From Calditrichota bacterium (GTDB lineage Bacteria; Calditrichota; Calditrichia; Calditrichales; J004): DNA of 64,000 nt. Where the stretch lies: positions 124,001 to 188,000 of the forward strand of contig JABFGF010000001.1 in the NCBI GenBank assembly GCA_013112635.1, given 5' to 3'. Each line of letters begins with the position of its first letter. The first letter of the stretch is position 1. Shown piece after piece: positions 18,783 to 27,771 of this stretch. The translations under genes were made by a program, and so were the position numbers. The notes beneath the pieces were generated by a model. That model saw only the letters and a list, made by a program, of their open reading frames with translations, was not told where the DNA came from and made no database searches.

Positions 18783-19331
18783 TTGAAAATAAGAAAATGG
18801 TTGCGCATTTTGCACAGGGATATTGGTTATCTGGGAATCGGTTTAACAGTTATTTTTGCTGTTTCCGGGATCGCCGTAAATCATATTCATGATTGGAATC
18901 CAAATTATTCCATAGAACAATCAACAACGCAAGTAGAAAATATTCCATCTACAAATAATGAAGATATTGTAAAGCATGTTCTAAACGAGCTGGAAATAAC
19001 TCAAAAGCCGGAGGGTTGGCATAGAACTTCGCCAAACCACTTACAGATTTTTTTAGAAGGCAACACTGTAGATGTTAATCTTGAAACCGGTAAAATTGTA
19101 CAAGAGAAAGTATCACCAAGGCCATTTTTGAGAGAGTTTAATGTTTTGCATTTAAATGAACCCAAACAAGCCTGGACCTGGTTTTCAGATTTATATGCCG
19201 TAAGTCTTTTGTTCCTTGCAATTAGTGGTCTCTTTTTGTTAAAAGGTAAAAAAGGTTGGAAGTGGCGTGGTACATGGATGACAGCCATTGGAATAGTTAT
19301 CCCAATATTATTTTTGCTTTATTACAGGTGA
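18783..19331 (+). CDS. PepSY-associated TM helix protein
   Basis: TTG 18783 is taken as start because GGAG lies 6 bases upstream and the protein then opens MKIRKWLRILHRDIGYLG, the common start of this family. A GTG at 18750 would add 11 residues. The 182-residue protein has an N-terminal helix (YLGIGLTVIFAVSGIAVNHI), a periplasmic domain of about 85 residues, and two C-terminal helices (SLLFLAISGLFLL and TAIGIVIPILFLLYY). HRD and NHIHDWNP motifs are typical of PepSY-TM proteins linked to iron or flavin reduction. The next gene, glgA, begins 4 bases after its stop. Confidence 0.82.
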   Translation: MKIRKWLRILHRDIGYLGIGLTVIFAVSGIAVNHIHDWNPNYSIEQSTTQVENIPSTNNEDIVKHVLNELEITQKPEGWHRTSPNHLQIFLEGNTVDVNLETGKIVQEKVSPRPFLREFNVLHLNEPKQAWTWFSDLYAVSLLFLAISGLFLLKGKKGWKWRGTWMTAIGIVIPILFLLYYR

Positions 19332-19335
19332 TCAA

Positions 19336-20802
19336 ATGCCAAAAAAAATTAAAATCGCTTTGGTTTCTTCAGAAATTTTCCCCTTTTCCAAAACAGGTGG
19401 GCTGGCGGATGTGAGCGGTGCATTAGGCAAATACCTATCAAAAAACAATGTTGATGTAAGGTTAATAACACCTTTATACTCAGATGTCGACTTATCCGTA
19501 TCCAACTTTTATCCTGTTAAATTTTTACAGGATATGGAATTGTGGTTTGGAAGTCATAAGTATAGTTATTCCGTTCATACAGCAAAAATTCCGGACACAG
19601 CTGCAAGTGTATATTTTATTTCCTGTCCTGAATTGTATAACCGGGAGTCACTATATACAAATGATGTCGATGAACACATTCGGTTTGCTTTGTTAAGCCG
19701 GGCAGCAATTGAGATTTGTCAGAAAATGGCATGGGCACCAGATGTCTTTCATTGCAATGACTGGCAGAGTGCTTTATTGCCCTTATATTTAAAAACTCAT
19801 TATTCCTGGGATTCGCTTTTTAGTAAATCAAAAACATTGCTTTCTATTCACAATATCGGTTATCAGGGTAGTTTTAATTTAGCCGTGATTAATGATTTAG
19901 GTTTTGCCGATTTTACTCATCTCCTGGATGATTTTGACAATAAATCCGGCCAATTCAATTTTATGAAATTGGGGGTAATCCACTCTGATAAACTCTCTAC
20001 GGTCAGTAAAACCTATGCTCAGGAAATTCAGACTGAAGAGTATGGCGCTGGGCTGGATCCAATGTTAGCTTACCGGAAAGAAAATCTTGTTGGAATTGTA
20101 AATGGTGTTGACTATGAGGAATGGGATCCTGAAAATGATACGAATATTAACTTTCCATTTTCAATAAATAAACTTTCCGGAAAAAAGAAAAATAAACAAA
20201 GTCTATTAGACTCGTTTGATTTAGAATTTTCCATAAAAAGGCCACTAATTGGCATGATTACCAGGTTGGTCGAACAAAAGGGTCTTGATTTAATAATTCA
20301 GGTGTTAGAAAATTTTCTGGCTCACAAAGATATGCAGGTAGTTGTTTTAGGGAGTGGAGACCCAAAATATGTGGAATTTTTTACATACTTGAAAAACAAA
20401 TATCCTGCAAAATTGGGATTTTTTTCTGGTTATAATAACAAACTGGCTCATCTTATTGAGGCAGGATCGGACATGTTTTTAATGCCGTCGAAATACGAGC
20501 CATGTGGATTAAATCAAATCTATAGCCTGAAATATGGCACAATTCCAATTGTACGTAAAACAGGTGGCTTAGCTGATACAGTTGATCTTTATGATTGGGA
20601 AAAGCAAAGCGGCACAGGATTCGTTTTCGAAGATTATTCCGCAGAAGGGTTGGATTGGGCAATCGATTATGCATTGGAAACATTTAAGCATACGAAGGCC
20701 TGGAAGAAAATAATCTCAAATGCCATGAAACAGGATTATTCATGGGATCGACAAGTTAAAGAATATATAAAACTTTATTCTGCTCTGTTGAAAAGCAAAT
20801 AA
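19336..20802 (+). CDS. glgA: Glycogen (starch) synthase, GT5
   Basis: The 488-residue protein transfers glucose from ADP-glucose (or UDP-glucose) to growing alpha-1,4-glucan. It has the N-terminal GT5 motif FSKTGGLADVSGALGKYL with the substrate-binding KxGGL lysine, the FHCNDWQSALLPLYL segment, LLSIHNIGYQG, and the C-terminal PSKYEPCGLNQIYSLKYGT and KTGGLADTV motifs of the GT-B fold. Its length is normal for the family. It follows the PepSY-TM gene by 4 bases. Other glycogen genes are not in the window. Confidence 0.95.
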   Translation: MPKKIKIALVSSEIFPFSKTGGLADVSGALGKYLSKNNVDVRLITPLYSDVDLSVSNFYPVKFLQDMELWFGSHKYSYSVHTAKIPDTAASVYFISCPELYNRESLYTNDVDEHIRFALLSRAAIEICQKMAWAPDVFHCNDWQSALLPLYLKTHYSWDSLFSKSKTLLSIHNIGYQGSFNLAVINDLGFADFTHLLDDFDNKSGQFNFMKLGVIHSDKLSTVSKTYAQEIQTEEYGAGLDPMLAYRKENLVGIVNGVDYEEWDPENDTNINFPFSINKLSGKKKNKQSLLDSFDLEFSIKRPLIGMITRLVEQKGLDLIIQVLENFLAHKDMQVVVLGSGDPKYVEFFTYLKNKYPAKLGFFSGYNNKLAHLIEAGSDMFLMPSKYEPCGLNQIYSLKYGTIPIVRKTGGLADTVDLYDWEKQSGTGFVFEDYSAEGLDWAIDYALETFKHTKAWKKIISNAMKQDYSWDRQVKEYIKLYSALLKSK

Positions 20803-20902
20803 GCATTTTTGCAATTATTTAGTTTTTATGTATAGGTAATAAAATATTGCAATTTTTTTCATGTGCGCTATATTGGGGAAAACAAAGTTTAGGAGGAGAG
20901 CC

Positions 20903-21247
20903 ATGAAACTCTATGGAGGAAAGGATCATCGAATTTCCATTGATTATGCGCGCGAATTGACTCGAAATTTCAGGGCGGAAAAAAAGACAGGTGAAAGTAT
21001 TTCGGGTTTGTTTGACAAAGAGACTGTTTTAGCAGTATTAAACCAACAGGATTGCATTGCAATGCGTTATTATCATGGAATTAATGAAGAAGATAAGAAT
21101 GTAATTGTGATCGTTGGAGTTGATAAACATGGTTATGATATCCTTGATGGCGTAATCATTGAAAAAGCTTTTCCATGTCCGCCATTTTGTGGTGATATAA
21201 ATGATTTAAATGCGGATGACGTTGAAGAAAAAAGACTCGCCGTTTAG
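20903..21247 (+). CDS. Conserved hypothetical protein with CPPFCG motif
   Basis: ATG 20903 is preceded by AGGAGGAG, a very strong ribosome site; an upstream in-frame ATG at 20861 has none. The 114-residue soluble protein contains YARELTRNFRAEKKTGESIS, QDCIAMRYYHGINEEDKNVI, VGVDKHGYDILDG and a C-terminal CPPFCGDINDLN. Similar small proteins with CPPxCG occur in Bacteroidetes-type genomes without known function. The two cysteines could bind a metal. It stands alone between glgA and tmRNA. Confidence 0.75.
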   Translation: MKLYGGKDHRISIDYARELTRNFRAEKKTGESISGLFDKETVLAVLNQQDCIAMRYYHGINEEDKNVIVIVGVDKHGYDILDGVIIEKAFPCPPFCGDINDLNADDVEEKRLAV

Positions 21248-21330
21248 AGCTTAAAATACAATATTTGGATTTTTTCTTCTTATTATCTACAGTTTTAAAG
21301 TATTTTGTTTCTTATATTAAAAATTCTCTT

Positions 21331-21685
21331 GGGGACGATATTGGATTCGACGGGCAAGAGAAGGGTGTAAACAGCAATCCGGGATTCCGGCTACCCCGTG
21401 ATTAACCGGAAAGCACTATAAGTGCCGATAATAATTACGCATTAGCAGCTTAATTGACTGCTACGCTTCCTATTTCTCTAATTTACCGGGGATTTTTGAA
21501 GCGCCAATTTTAAGGTAGATTGGGTCAATATTTTGTCTGTGGGTATTGATTCATATTTAGCAGGCTGGTTTTATAAACGGCTCGTTACTTTATCGCTTAT
21601 AAAATGAGACCTAAAAAAGTAACTATGATTGTAGACGTTTGCATTGGTCCTTGTCCGGACCCGGGTTCAACTCCCGGCGTCTCCA
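21331..21685 (+). ncRNA. ssrA: Transfer-messenger RNA
   Basis: The 5' end GGGGACGATATTGGATTCGA and the 3' end (TTCAACTCCCGGCGTCTCCA) form the tRNA-like acceptor stem (GGGGAC with GTCTCC) and T-arm of a one-piece tmRNA. The tag frame at 21424-21453 reads ADNNYALAA then TAA, a normal proteolysis tag ending in ALAA. The 3' CCA is not encoded (ACTT follows). TATATT at 21313-21318 is a possible -10 box. The RNA rescues stalled ribosomes with SmpB. Confidence 0.95.
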
Positions 21686-21734
21686 CTTTTTTTATCAATT
21701 AAACCAGATTAAACAACCTTTTTCAATTGGCAGA

Positions 21735-22271
21735 ATGCAATCAAATATAGTTTATATTGCTACTAGTCTTGATGGATATATTACAGACAGAAATGGCGGA
21801 TTAGAATGGCTCGATTCAATTCCTAATCCAGACAGACTTGATCTTGGCTGGACAAGTTTTATGAGCCGGGTTGATGCAATTATAATGGGCCGGAACACAT
21901 TCGAGGCAGTGTGTGGCTTCGATGTTGATTGGCCATATCAAAAACCGGTATTTGTTTTAAGTAATTCTTTAACTTCTTTAGGGGATGAATTCAAAGATAA
22001 GGTTAAGCTTGTTAAAGGGGACCTTTCAAATGTTGTGAAGAATTTGAATCAGGAAGGTTTTTCTCAACTTTATATTGATGGTGGTTTAACAGTTCAAAAT
22101 TTTCTAAAAGAAGATTTAATTGATGAAATGATTATTACAATTATGCCAATATTGCTTGGTGGTGGAGTTTCACTATTTAAAAAGCTTCCGAAAGAATTGG
22201 GATTTGAACATATCAAAACAGAAGTGTTTTTAGATGCCTTAGTTCAAAGTCACTATCGGCGGAAGAGATAA
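21735..22271 (+). CDS. Dihydrofolate reductase-family (RibD C-terminal-like) protein
   Basis: The start is ATG 21735, since the longer open frame would run back into tmRNA. The 178-residue protein begins MQSNIVYIATSLDGYITDRN, has a DAIIMGRNTFEAVCGF motif, a KPVFVLSNSL strand, and QLYIDGGLTVQNFLKEDLID near the C-terminus. These are features of the YwjB/YyaP-like DHFR or RibD-C superfamily, NADPH-dependent reductases. The true substrate is unknown. There is no strong ribosome site. Confidence 0.82.
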   Translation: MQSNIVYIATSLDGYITDRNGGLEWLDSIPNPDRLDLGWTSFMSRVDAIIMGRNTFEAVCGFDVDWPYQKPVFVLSNSLTSLGDEFKDKVKLVKGDLSNVVKNLNQEGFSQLYIDGGLTVQNFLKEDLIDEMIITIMPILLGGGVSLFKKLPKELGFEHIKTEVFLDALVQSHYRRKR

Positions 22272-22307
22272 CTTTACTATTGTAGTGGTTCCTACCTTTA
22301 ATTTTAC

Positions 22308-22883
22308 ATGAATAATAAAATCACAATTGTTTCTGGTCTTCCACGCTCTGGCACATCCATGATGATGAAAGTTTTGCAAAAGGGCGGAATGACTTTAGTT
22401 TATGATGATTTAAGGGTTGCAGATAATGACAATCCGAACGGATATTTTGAATATGCAAAAGTAAAAAACCTAAAAGAGGATAATTCCTGGCTTTTTGATG
22501 CCCAGGGACAAGCAATCAAAATACTCTTCAATTTTTTGTATTTCCTTCCACAAAAATATAAATTCAAAATTATCTTTATGCAGCGTAATATGCAGGAGAT
22601 TTTAGCATCACAAAATAAAATGTTGCTGAGATCTGGAAAATCTATTGGTCAGGATAACAGACAATTTGAAATTTTATTTAATTCTGAAATTATAAAGTGC
22701 AAGGATTGGCTAAAAAATCAAAAAAATATTGATACAATAAATGTTTCTTATAATCAGATTATGGAAACGCCTTTCCCAATTTGCCAGTCAATTAATAATT
22801 TCTTAGAAAAGAGTTTAAATTTAGATGGTATGGTAAATGCCATTGATAAATCACTTTATAGAAATAAATCTGACAAATTATAG
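22308..22883 (+). CDS. Sulfotransferase-family protein
   Basis: The 191-residue protein has an N-terminal P-loop-like motif, VSGLPRSGTSMMMKVLQKGG, the 5'-phosphosulfate-binding loop of sulfotransferases (PRSGTS). A later segment, KIIFMQRNMQEILASQNKML, corresponds to the 3'-phosphate-binding region. It is short compared with many sulfotransferases but near-complete. The acceptor is unknown. A tiny membrane peptide gene begins 5 bases downstream. It begins 36 bases after the previous stop. Confidence 0.75.
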   Translation: MNNKITIVSGLPRSGTSMMMKVLQKGGMTLVYDDLRVADNDNPNGYFEYAKVKNLKEDNSWLFDAQGQAIKILFNFLYFLPQKYKFKIIFMQRNMQEILASQNKMLLRSGKSIGQDNRQFEILFNSEIIKCKDWLKNQKNIDTINVSYNQIMETPFPICQSINNFLEKSLNLDGMVNAIDKSLYRNKSDKL

Positions 22884-22888
22884 AATAA

Positions 22889-23023
22889 ATGATTAAAATT
22901 TTCTTAATACTTTTGATAATAATTTTTGTTTTTTTGCTGTATGCTTCTCAAAAGGAAACTAAGAAAGCTGCCCTTAAAAGAAGACAGTTAATTAATAAGA
23001 TAAAAAACAGAGATCGTGATTAA
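22889..23023 (+). CDS. Tiny single-helix membrane protein
   Basis: A 44-residue frame starts 5 bases after the sulfotransferase stop. It has one hydrophobic helix (IKIFLILLIIIFVFLLYA) followed by a basic tail rich in Lys and Arg (KKAALKRRQLINKIKNRDR). This composition is protein-like and typical of small inner-membrane proteins, but there is no clear ribosome site and no family was recognised. Translational coupling to the upstream gene is possible. Confidence 0.5.
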   Translation: MIKIFLILLIIIFVFLLYASQKETKKAALKRRQLINKIKNRDRD

Positions 23024-23030
23024 AAATAAG

Positions 23031-23059
23031 TTGACAGACATTTTTGACGTGTGTATATT
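23031..23059 (+). promoter_or_regulatory. Near-consensus sigma-70 promoter of the tRNA cluster
   Basis: TTGACA (23031-23036) and TATATT (23054-23059) are separated by exactly 17 bases, 33 bases before the first tRNA. It shows that the main sigma factor here uses the classic -35/-10 boxes. Confidence 0.85.
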
Positions 23060-23092
23060 CAAGGCTCACAACAGAGAATATTGTTGTTTTTA

Positions 23093-23165
<73 letters not shown>

Positions 23166-23210
23166 CATTTTTATTTCAGGGCGGCAAAATACGGTTTTTG
23201 TTTTAAAAAC

Positions 23211-23282
23211 GGCGACGTACCCAAGTGGTTAAGGGAGAGGTCTGCAACACCTTTATCGTCGGTTCGAATCCGACCGTCGCCT
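23211..23282 (+). tRNA. tRNA-Cys (GCA)
   Basis: Acceptor GGCGACG pairs with CGTCGCC. The anticodon loop TCTGCAACA holds GCA, and the T-arm is GGTTCGAATCC. It is the second tRNA of the cluster and CCA is not encoded. Confidence 0.95.
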
Positions 23283-23298
23283 CACATTAAGTTTCCGT

Positions 23299-23382
23299 GC
23301 CGAGGTGGTGGAATTGGTAGACACAAGAGACTTAAAATCTCTCGATCTTCGGATCGTGCCGGTTCAAGTCCGGCCCTCGGTA
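23299..23382 (+). tRNA. tRNA-Leu (TAA)
   Basis: A class II tRNA with a long variable arm (GATCTTCGGATC). Acceptor GCCGAGG pairs with CCTCGGT, the anticodon loop ACTTAAAAT holds TAA, and the T-arm is GGTTCAAGTCC. It is the last of the cluster. Confidence 0.95.
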
Positions 23383-23392
23383 CAAAGATATG

Positions 23393-23420
23393 AGCTTCAG
23401 GATTTCCTGGAGCTTTTTTT
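23393..23420 (+). terminator. Rho-independent terminator of the tRNA cluster
   Basis: AGCTTCAGG (23393-23401) pairs with CCTGGAGCT (23406-23414), followed by T residues, 10 bases after tRNA-Leu. Confidence 0.85.
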
Positions 23421-23503
23421 ATGTATGGATATTTAATGAAATGATTGGAAAAACTTGAATTGGGCGGAGTTAAGCACTTGTGTTTTTTAGCATCATTCTT
23501 CGT

Positions 23504-26338
23504 TTAATTCGAATTAATGAGCGGCAATGAAACTGTAAATCTACAATGAGAGTTTGTTTCAGAATCAACCTCAATTGAACCATTATTTTCTTCTATCAAT
23601 TCTTTTACTAAATCCATCCCAATCCCACGACCCGAAATTAAATCTGCTTCATCGTTTGACGAGATTCCAGCTGTAAATATTACATTGGATAATTGCTTTT
23701 TATCCCAGCTATTTATTTCCTCTTCCTTCCAGTTGTTTAGTTCTAATGCTTTGTCTTTTAGTTTGTCCAGTTGCAAACCTTTTCCATCATCCATGTAAGT
23801 GAGAATAAGTCGGTTCTTGTGAATACTGTTTGATAATCTAATAACACCAGTTTCAGGTTTGTTTCCATTTAAACGTTCATCAACACTTTCAATGCCATGA
23901 GATAGGCTGTTGCGTGTAAATTGAACAAGAATGTTTTTTATCAATGGAATATAATTTGATGGAATTAATTCTGAATTGAAATCTGAATTGTCTAATGAAA
24001 CTTTTTTATTTAATTCTTTCGAGACATTTTCTATCATTTTTTTAAAATCTATAAGAAGGTTATCATTTGCACCCATTTCTTCCTTTTGAAAAGTGAGGGC
24101 AGATAATTTATCAATTAAACCTTTGAAATCATTCATGTTCTTCATTAAATCATGAACTCCCATTACTAGTGGGATAAAATCGTTTCCTTTTACATTTGGT
24201 TTTCGCCCGACTTCTAGCGCTATTTCTTCCAGTTTGTGACATTGATTAGCAAAAAAGCCAAAGTTTAATAAACTCGCATTTCCTTTTAACAGGTGAAGCT
24301 TTCTTCCCGTTTGCTCTAAGACAAAATTATATTTAGAATTGTCTTCACATTGCAATAAGTTTTCTAATTCTGATAACTCATTATTAGTAGATGTCATAAA
24401 ATCTTGCAATGTTTTTGGGGCTAATTGAACTATGGACATTAACCACTCTACCTGTTTTTGGGAATCTTCTTCTGTTTTTTTAAGCTTTTCAGAAAGCAGG
24501 TATTCGTCTGTCTCATCAATGACTGTTGCAATTAAGCCTGTTATCTTCTCGTTGTGAATAATTCTTTTAAATTCGAAAGACAAATATTTTGACTTACTTT
24601 CTTCATCAAACCCAAATCTTAATTTGGTAATTGGATTTAATTCTTTAACCAGGCATTCATCGATTTCTATATCAAACAAAATATCCAGATATTCTTTAAC
24701 TGTTTTAATATTATCTTCTTGTAAATATGAAGAAAGTAATTCCAAAATTGATTTTTCAGCAGGGCTGGAAGTTTCAAGTATATCTAATAATGCAGAAGAA
24801 TATTGCGATTGAATAATAAGGTCAATATCTAAAAGAAAAAAACCTTCTTCTACATTCTGTAAAATTTTATCTTTTTCTTTTTGAGAGTCTTTAAGACTTT
24901 GGTTACTTAATGCTAATTCTTTGGTTCTTTCATTTACTTTTTTCTTTAAAAGGTAAACCCACCCAAAAGTGATTACAATTAGTAAACCCAAGCCAGCCAA
25001 TAAACCAAATGCTTTTTGTATTGTTAACCAGGGTGGAGGATTAATTAATTGAATATCTGACTTCGACCTTAAAAGTAACTTTAGGGTTTCGGGGACATAT
25101 ACACCTTCTTCTGTTTTTTTGATATTTAGAGGGTTAATACTCAACTTCGTTATACCCGAGATTGCAATATCACTCCCGGCTTCAAATAACTCGGCTAAAC
25201 TCACTGAATCCGTATTGTATAAAAACGCTGTAAAATAATGGTTATCCTTTTCAAGGTGGAGATCAACAGAAGACTTAGTCTCTACAATCCTTACTAAATG
25301 TGCATTAAAAGATACAAGGGTGGCTTCCGGGACATTTATTAAGGGAGATATGGATTTTAATGCAACCGGTTCAATTATTTGACTACTTCCAATTTTTTTA
25401 CAAATTCCGTTTTCAATTTCCGGAGATAGGTTTCCAGATATTGCAAACCCTACTACTTCAACATAATCTCCAATCTTAAAGTTATAAGCATTTGTTGTGC
25501 TTACCAATATGCTTCCTGTTGAGTCCTGAATGTATATTTGTTGATTAATTCCAGGGTGAATGACAGTTCCCTCTAACTTTATTCTTTGGTTAGCATCAAA
25601 ACCATGAGAGAATTGCATAATCCTATTAATTGGCACTGGTTTTAACTCAAATGGGTTTATAGGTTCTTCATTCAGGATGGAAATCTGATCTATATTTTGA
25701 AGCATTATTCTGATCCCAAGGAGTTGCTTTCTCGAATTAAAATTGCTTGCACACACCCCACTAACCTCGACAAAGCTTCCGATAAAATGAACAGGCAGTT
25801 TTTGAGTATTGTTAGTTTTAAGCTGAACACCAATTGTTTTACCATCCATATCTAAAATCATTTTTATAGATTGATGAAAATCATCTCTTTTTGCAGATTT
25901 TATTTTTCCTTTTACAGTAATCCACTGGCTGTCTTCATGGCCATTAAATATTTTATCGTGGTTTGTATTCGGATATGTTGGCATTTTCCCTTGGCCTAGC
26001 ACTTTAATAAACGTTTCGTTTAAAACTGGTGCAAAATCACCAGGATAGACTTTGGCAGTGACTTTGACCCGGTCGCCCATTTTAGGCTTATCACCATTAT
26101 TTACAAACATAAATATGCCTGCAGTCTTATCTTGAACAAAACAGTAACGTTCGGTACTATAAGTAATTGTTCCAAAAATTTCTACATTGGGATGCTTTGA
26201 TGCTTCACTCGTAGGGAGTGCCCTAATAACATCAATATGTTTGTATACTTTTTCTTGCCCTAAAAGATAAGAACAATGGGCAATAAACAATACAATAGAT
26301 AACAAATACAATCTCTGAGTTTGTTGTTTTGTATTCAT
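23504..26338 (-). CDS. CheA-like membrane histidine kinase with large periplasmic OB-fold-like region
   Basis: The 944-residue protein has an N-terminal signal sequence (to about residue 27), then roughly 400 periplasmic residues made of repeated OB-fold-like units (VEIFGTITY, WITVKGKIK, IKLEGTVIH, each a beta-strand start of a nucleic-acid-binding-like barrel). A membrane helix at about 436-460 follows. The cytoplasmic part has a coiled linker, a PAS-like region, and an Hpt-like helix bundle with RKLHLLKGNASLL (His about 680). The CheA-type ATPase has an N-box FTRNSLSHGIES (about 811), DDGKGL and SGRGIGMD. There is no CheW domain. It should autophosphorylate on the Hpt His. No response regulator is adjacent. 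Confidence 0.85.
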   Translation of the reverse strand: MNTKQQTQRLYLLSIVLFIAHCSYLLGQEKVYKHIDVIRALPTSEASKHPNVEIFGTITYSTERYCFVQDKTAGIFMFVNNGDKPKMGDRVKVTAKVYPGDFAPVLNETFIKVLGQGKMPTYPNTNHDKIFNGHEDSQWITVKGKIKSAKRDDFHQSIKMILDMDGKTIGVQLKTNNTQKLPVHFIGSFVEVSGVCASNFNSRKQLLGIRIMLQNIDQISILNEEPINPFELKPVPINRIMQFSHGFDANQRIKLEGTVIHPGINQQIYIQDSTGSILVSTTNAYNFKIGDYVEVVGFAISGNLSPEIENGICKKIGSSQIIEPVALKSISPLINVPEATLVSFNAHLVRIVETKSSVDLHLEKDNHYFTAFLYNTDSVSLAELFEAGSDIAISGITKLSINPLNIKKTEEGVYVPETLKLLLRSKSDIQLINPPPWLTIQKAFGLLAGLGLLIVITFGWVYLLKKKVNERTKELALSNQSLKDSQKEKDKILQNVEEGFFLLDIDLIIQSQYSSALLDILETSSPAEKSILELLSSYLQEDNIKTVKEYLDILFDIEIDECLVKELNPITKLRFGFDEESKSKYLSFEFKRIIHNEKITGLIATVIDETDEYLLSEKLKKTEEDSQKQVEWLMSIVQLAPKTLQDFMTSTNNELSELENLLQCEDNSKYNFVLEQTGRKLHLLKGNASLLNFGFFANQCHKLEEIALEVGRKPNVKGNDFIPLVMGVHDLMKNMNDFKGLIDKLSALTFQKEEMGANDNLLIDFKKMIENVSKELNKKVSLDNSDFNSELIPSNYIPLIKNILVQFTRNSLSHGIESVDERLNGNKPETGVIRLSNSIHKNRLILTYMDDGKGLQLDKLKDKALELNNWKEEEINSWDKKQLSNVIFTAGISSNDEADLISGRGIGMDLVKELIEENNGSIEVDSETNSHCRFTVSLPLINSN

Positions 26339-26561
26339 ATCTAACCTCGAATTTTGAGATGAAAAGAAATAAAGGGGAAATAGTCTTTCTATTTTGAATG
26401 TCGAAATATATTCTTAGTAATTAAACTAAATACTATTTTTGATCAGAAACCAAGTCTTTTGACTAAGTGTTTAGAAGTTAAAACCTACCATTGCATGTGT
26501 TATTCTTTGGGTTAAATGAAAAACTTTTTTTAAAATTTAAAAAATGTTGGTATTTTGCTGA

Positions 26562-27731
26562 ATGAAAATTATTTACTTTGACTGTTTTAGCGGTATAAGC
26601 GGAGACATGCTTCTTGGTGCTTTTATTGATGCTGGTCTTAATCAAGAGTTATTAACCGAATTACCGGAAAAACTCAATCTTCCACAAGTTAAAGTTACAA
26701 TCAACAAAGTCCTTAAAAATGGATTAAGTGCTACAAAGGTTGATGTAACGTTTCCCGAAGAACAGGTACACCGACATCTTGCTGATATTGAAAAAATAAT
26801 TGATGCTGCGGATTTACCTGATCCTGTAAAAATCATATCAAAAAAGATATTTTTAAATCTTGCTAAAGCAGAAGCCCGCGTGCATGGAACAGATGTTGAC
26901 CAAATTCATTTTCATGAAGTAGGTGCTTTAGATGCAATCGCTGATATTACCGGAGTAGCGTTGGGTTTTCACGAATTGCAAATTGATCAGGCTTTTTGTA
27001 GCAAAATATCAGTGGGTGGTGGACTTGTCAAAATTGCTCACGGAACTTATCCGGTTCCTGCACCGGCAACTGCATATTTATTAGAAGGTTTTATGCTTAA
27101 CCAAGGCCCTGTTGATAAAGAGCTTGTGACGCCAACCGGAGCAGCTGTTTTAGCTACTTTGTGTGAACAAACTGAAATCCCTTCTTTCCATTTAAAGGCA
27201 ACAGGATATGGAGCTGGTACTGCTGAATTTAAGGACACCCCAAATGTTTTGAGAGTCCAGTTAGGAGAAATACAAAAAAGCACTAATTTAGAATCTGATG
27301 AAATTCTTCAAATTGAGTGTAATATTGATGATTTAAACCCTCAAATTTATCCTTATTTGATTGAGCAAGTTTTACAAGCCGGGGCGGTAGAAGCATTTGT
27401 TACACCGGTTGTAATGAAAAAGGGCAGACCGGGACATTTGTTTTCGATTCTATGTGCAGATGAAAATGAACAGGATATTTTAAATATCATTTTTAAAGAA
27501 ACAACTTCGATCGGGGTTCGCAAACAAAAATTAACACGATCAATTTTAAAGCGCAGGGTTACCGATCTTAAAACATCTTTTGGTATTATAAAGGTAAAAG
27601 AAATTACTTTGCCGGATGGAAGTATAAAAAGAACTCCGGAATTTGAGGATTGTAAAAAGGTGGCTTTGGAAACTGGGGAAGCCTTGATGGACATACAAAA
27701 AAAACTAATTGAAGAAATAAACAAAACTTGA
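26562..27731 (+). CDS. larC: Nickel-pincer cofactor insertion protein LarC
   Basis: The 389-residue protein opens IIYFDCFSGISGDMLLGAFIDAG, the signature of LarC (DUF111), which inserts nickel into the pyridinium-thiocarboxylate cofactor of lactate racemase and related enzymes. Further motifs are QIHFHEVGALDAIADITG near residue 117, TPTGAAVLATLC, and ECNIDDLNPQIYPYL that starts the C-terminal part. It is encoded as one unbroken frame, whereas some species need a frameshift. LarB, LarE and LarA are not nearby. The SIS protein gene starts 40 bases downstream. Confidence 0.92.
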   Translation: MKIIYFDCFSGISGDMLLGAFIDAGLNQELLTELPEKLNLPQVKVTINKVLKNGLSATKVDVTFPEEQVHRHLADIEKIIDAADLPDPVKIISKKIFLNLAKAEARVHGTDVDQIHFHEVGALDAIADITGVALGFHELQIDQAFCSKISVGGGLVKIAHGTYPVPAPATAYLLEGFMLNQGPVDKELVTPTGAAVLATLCEQTEIPSFHLKATGYGAGTAEFKDTPNVLRVQLGEIQKSTNLESDEILQIECNIDDLNPQIYPYLIEQVLQAGAVEAFVTPVVMKKGRPGHLFSILCADENEQDILNIIFKETTSIGVRKQKLTRSILKRRVTDLKTSFGIIKVKEITLPDGSIKRTPEFEDCKKVALETGEALMDIQKKLIEEINKT

Positions 27732-27771
27732 ATTAGTTAAAATTTGGTAATATTAATTTGGGATTATAGAT

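Noticed and set aside
21639-21734. Upstream extension of the DHFR-like gene into tmRNA
   Set aside because: That part is the tRNA-like 3' end of tmRNA. The family-like start at 21735 is more sensible.
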